Positions 61,306 through 64,000 of a stretch of 64,000 bases of DNA are shown piece after piece. How positions within the stretch are numbered: position 1 is the first letter of the stretch; each line of letters starts with the position of its first letter. The notes under the pieces were generated by a model. The model made no database searches. It was not told the origin of the DNA and worked only from the letters and a program-made list of their open reading frames with translations. This DNA is from CBDEGU01 sp965238045 (GTDB lineage Bacteria > Acidobacteriota > Terriglobia > Bryobacterales > UBA6623). Location: positions 1 to 64,000 of the forward strand of contig CBDEGU010000006.1 in assembly GCA_965238045.1 (NCBI GenBank). Direction: 5' to 3'. The translations under genes and the position numbers were made by a program.

Positions 61306-63981
61306 ATGAAGATCCGAATACACCGAATGGTACTTGCTCTGTTTTCGTGGATGGTTCTGCTGGCTCCGCTCTCGCCGCCCGTGCCGGGCGCCCAGGCGAT
61401 TCCCGCGCCCGATGAGTACGCGAGGTTCGTGATTGGTTCGGACGGCAATCTTCTGCGCTGGGAAAAGATCGTCTCCTACTTTGAGCTTGTATCCGCGCGC
61501 AGCGACCGCGTTCTGACCCGGGAACTCGGCAAGACGACCAACGGCAACCCGTTCATCGTGGCCACGATTTCCTCCCCGGAAAACCTGGCGCGTCTCGATG
61601 AAATCCAGGCGAATCAGCGAAAGATCGCCGATCCTCGCGGTCTCTCGCGCGACGATGCCGGGCAGCTCGCCTGGGAGTCGCCCGCGGTCGTGCTGATGAC
61701 CTGTAACATCCACTCGACAGAGATCGCATCCTCTCAGATGGCCTTAAAGGTCCTCCACCGCATGGCGACCGAGGATTCGCCGTGGGTTCGCAAGGTGCTC
61801 GACGAGGTCGTATTTCTGCTCGTGCCCTCTTCGAATCCCGACGGCCAGATCATCATCACCGATTGGAACAACCGCGTGCGCGGCAGCAAGCATGTCTGGG
61901 CGCCGGCGCCATGGCTCTACCACCCCTACGCCGGACACGACAATAATCGCGACGCGTTCTTGATGACCATGGTCGAATCCCGCTATATCAACCGGCTGCT
62001 CTACCAGGAGTGGTTTCCGCAGGTGTATCTAGACCAGCATCAGCAGGGCAACCGCGGCATGCGCGTGTTCGTGCCGCCGTTTCGGAACCCGATGAATCCC
62101 AACGTCGACCCGGTCATATGGGCCGAGATCGGACGCATGGGCTTCGGTATGTTTTCCGCGCTGCACAAGGCGGGTTTTTCCGGCATTGCCTACGACAAGC
62201 ACTACACTGGCTGGTGGCAGGGCGGGTTTCTGCGCGGCGCCTGGTTCCACAACATGATCGGTCTGCTGACCGAAGTGGCGAGCGCCAACCTGGCGAGCCC
62301 CGTGATGCAGCGCACGGCGAAGCTCGGCGAGCCGCCCAAGGGAGATCATACCCGGAAGGAGTGGCTCAAAAAGCGCGTGAAAAATCCCAACGCCCCCAGC
62401 CCGGAACCCGAGGATGTGACGGCCCGCTCGAGCTACCCGCGTCCCTGGCTCGGTGGCAAGTGGACGCTCAACGACATCATCGAGCATGAACTCGTCATCA
62501 CCTATGCTCTGCTCGAGAGCGCGGCGAATAACCGCACGCGGCTCATTGAAAACCAGATTGATCTGGGGAACAAAGCCGTTGAGCAAGGCAAGAAGCGCAA
62601 GCCCTACGCCTACCTCTTCCCGCCCGAGCAGCATGATCCCGGCAGTGCGGCGCGGCTGCTGGAAGCACTCAACTTCGCCGGTATTGAGATTGACGAGGCC
62701 AGAGAAACGTTCACGGCCGACGGCGAGCAATATCCCGCCGGCACGCGCGTCATCTTGATGGCGCAGCCGTTTCGAAATTACGCCAAGGATCTGCTCGAAC
62801 CTCAGCGTCATCCCGACCCGAAAGACCTGCCCGCCGGCGCGATGAACGATCAGCCCTATGACATGACCGCTTGGACGATGCCGCTGCAAATGGGCGTCCG
62901 CGCGGTCAAGGCGGACCGGCCCTTCGAGGCATCGTTGCGGTGTCTCGAGAAAATCGCCGCGCCCAGGGGCAAGCTCGTTCTGATAGGAAAACAGCAGAGC
63001 GCGTTTCTCGTTCGTCCCGAGCCCAACCAGATATCGGTGGCGACGAACCGGTTGTTGAGAATCGGCGCCCGCGTGCGCTGTTTGCGCAAGGAACTCGAGT
63101 GGGGCGGAGAAACGTATCCGCCGGGCACGTTGCTTGTCAGCGGTGTGAAGACGCAACGCATGAAAGCGATGGTAGAGGGGCTGGGGCTGCAAGCCGTTGC
63201 TCTGACGGAGCAGAGCGAGGCAGCGGCGATGAAACGGGCGACGGTGGAACTGCGTGAACCCCGCGTCGCGCTCTACCAGCCGTGGACGGCCTCGATGGAC
63301 GAAGGCTGGACCCGCTGGCTGCTCGAACAATACGACTTTCGGTTTACGCCGGTGCACGACGCCGACATCAGAGAAGGAGCGCTGACGGAGAAGTGGGATG
63401 CCGTCATCCTGCCCGGAGACCGCGACGAGAAAAGCATCTTGAAGGGCAGAGAAGGAAAGTCGATTCCGAGGGAGTATCGGGGAGGCATCGGAACCCAAGG
63501 CCGCGAGGCCCTCAAGGAGTTCGTCGCCTCGGGCGGGACCTTGATCACGACGGGTGATTCCACGCAATTCGCGTTGCGGTCGTTCGAGCTGCCGCTCAAG
63601 AACGCGCTCGACGGCGTGAAGCGAGCGAAGTTTTCCAGCCCGGGTTCGTTTCTTCGCATTCTCATCGATACCAGACACCCGCTCGCCTACGGCATGCGGG
63701 CCGAGGGTACCGCCGTTTTCAAGAATAACGCCGCGTTTGAAACCGTGCCGAGCTTTAGCTTTACGCGTCTGAAAGTCATCGCGCGCTATCCGGGCACTGA
63801 CCCTCTGCAAAGCGGCTGGATCCGGGGTCACGAATATCTGCACGACCGGATCGCGGCCGCCGAAGTCGGTTACAAGAAGGGGCGCATCATTCTGATCGGC
63901 TTCCGTCCACAGTTCCGGGCGCAGTCGGATAACACCTTCAAACTTCTGTTCAACGCCATTCATTCCTCGGCGGTCCGATAA
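61306..63981 (+). CDS. M14-family zinc carboxypeptidase, exported, with C-terminal amidotransferase-like region
   Basis: The product has about 891 residues. A signal peptide (about 1-28) is followed by an M14 peptidase domain with zinc ligands H136-S-T-E139 (NIHSTEIASS) and H245 (YLDQHQQGNRG). Substrate-binding SSNPDG is present near 180 and the catalytic Glu is plausible at LLTEVAS. The second half (about 640-890) resembles a class I amidotransferase or ThuA-like flavodoxin fold (AVILPGDRDEKSIL, LKEFVASGGTLITTGDSTQFAL). The ATG at 61306 is used; a GTG two codons earlier is possible. It probably trims peptides outside the cytoplasm, feeding the peptide transporter. Confidence 0.88.
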   Translation: MKIRIHRMVLALFSWMVLLAPLSPPVPGAQAIPAPDEYARFVIGSDGNLLRWEKIVSYFELVSARSDRVLTRELGKTTNGNPFIVATISSPENLARLDEIQANQRKIADPRGLSRDDAGQLAWESPAVVLMTCNIHSTEIASSQMALKVLHRMATEDSPWVRKVLDEVVFLLVPSSNPDGQIIITDWNNRVRGSKHVWAPAPWLYHPYAGHDNNRDAFLMTMVESRYINRLLYQEWFPQVYLDQHQQGNRGMRVFVPPFRNPMNPNVDPVIWAEIGRMGFGMFSALHKAGFSGIAYDKHYTGWWQGGFLRGAWFHNMIGLLTEVASANLASPVMQRTAKLGEPPKGDHTRKEWLKKRVKNPNAPSPEPEDVTARSSYPRPWLGGKWTLNDIIEHELVITYALLESAANNRTRLIENQIDLGNKAVEQGKKRKPYAYLFPPEQHDPGSAARLLEALNFAGIEIDEARETFTADGEQYPAGTRVILMAQPFRNYAKDLLEPQRHPDPKDLPAGAMNDQPYDMTAWTMPLQMGVRAVKADRPFEASLRCLEKIAAPRGKLVLIGKQQSAFLVRPEPNQISVATNRLLRIGARVRCLRKELEWGGETYPPGTLLVSGVKTQRMKAMVEGLGLQAVALTEQSEAAAMKRATVELREPRVALYQPWTASMDEGWTRWLLEQYDFRFTPVHDADIREGALTEKWDAVILPGDRDEKSILKGREGKSIPREYRGGIGTQGREALKEFVASGGTLITTGDSTQFALRSFELPLKNALDGVKRAKFSSPGSFLRILIDTRHPLAYGMRAEGTAVFKNNAAFETVPSFSFTRLKVIARYPGTDPLQSGWIRGHEYLHDRIAAAEVGYKKGRIILIGFRPQFRAQSDNTFKLLFNAIHSSAVR

Positions 63982-64000
63982 TCCGCCCCTCCCCTCCCGG

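Noticed and set aside
62029..63963. Minus-strand open frame of 644 codons opposite the M14 peptidase
   Set aside because: It is antisense to a gene with clear zinc-ligand motifs; its Arg/His-rich composition is typical of a shadow frame.

Overview
This is a 64 kb stretch of a GC-rich, Gram-negative chromosome, most likely from Acidobacteriota (Bryobacterales/Solibacter-like). That placement is inferred from gene content: lipoprotein-processing lgt/lspA, a Gly-rich TonB, Tat-exported sulfatases and a Tat-exported mannonate dehydratase-like protein, a D-aminoacylase, an M14 peptidase, ECF sigma/anti-sigma genes, and a succinate dehydrogenase with a fused single-chain cytochrome b. No rRNA or other marker is present to fix the phylum, and Planctomycetota-like relatives cannot be excluded. 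Most of the window is ordinary, densely packed chromosome with many ATGA stop/start overlaps.

Layout. 1-6 kb: the 3' end of a Ni/Co exporter, an sdhC-sdhA-sdhB operon in which sdhC and sdhA carry disabling lesions, and tig-clpP. 6-16.9 kb: a secreted repeat protein, a six-gene ebo-type cluster (cyclase eboD, a small unknown gene, eboB, eboE, eboC, eboF), a POT peptide transporter and a thiolase/DUF35 pair. 17-23 kb: an ECF sigma factor with membrane anti-sigma and a secreted partner, lgt/lspA, and tonB. 23.3-40.8 kb: housekeeping genes (rnr, clpS, rarA, a TrmH-type methyltransferase, a CCA-adding enzyme, tRNA-Arg, a B12-type radical SAM protein, HIT, HU, DinB, GYD) mixed with exported catabolic enzymes.

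40.8-50.6 kb is an accessory island. It holds a REP-associated tyrosine transposase (RAYT) with REP-like repeats, a complete IS630-family element inserted 7 bp upstream of the RAYT start, a decayed IS5-family transposase, a very large TIR-CHAT protease-NB-ARC/STAND-TPR gene (about 1450 codons, split by a one-base frameshift), and 2.2 kb of repeat-bearing DNA without convincing genes. The TIR-CHAT-STAND-TPR gene is the best candidate for an undescribed anti-phage or conflict system. 50.6-64 kb returns to chromosome: a DUF2339/DUF3999 envelope pair, a HEAT lipoprotein behind a poly-C tract, two sulfatases, an ammonium transporter and an M14 peptidase.

A theme across the window is small non-autonomous palindromic elements that begin and end with CTAG. 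Two are 184 bp with long terminal inverted repeats, one is a truncated relative, and one is an unrelated 142 bp element. Three of the four sit so that the element's terminal TAG is the stop codon of the adjacent gene. The IS630-family element has the same C-TA-G boundary, which suggests TA-targeted mobilisation.
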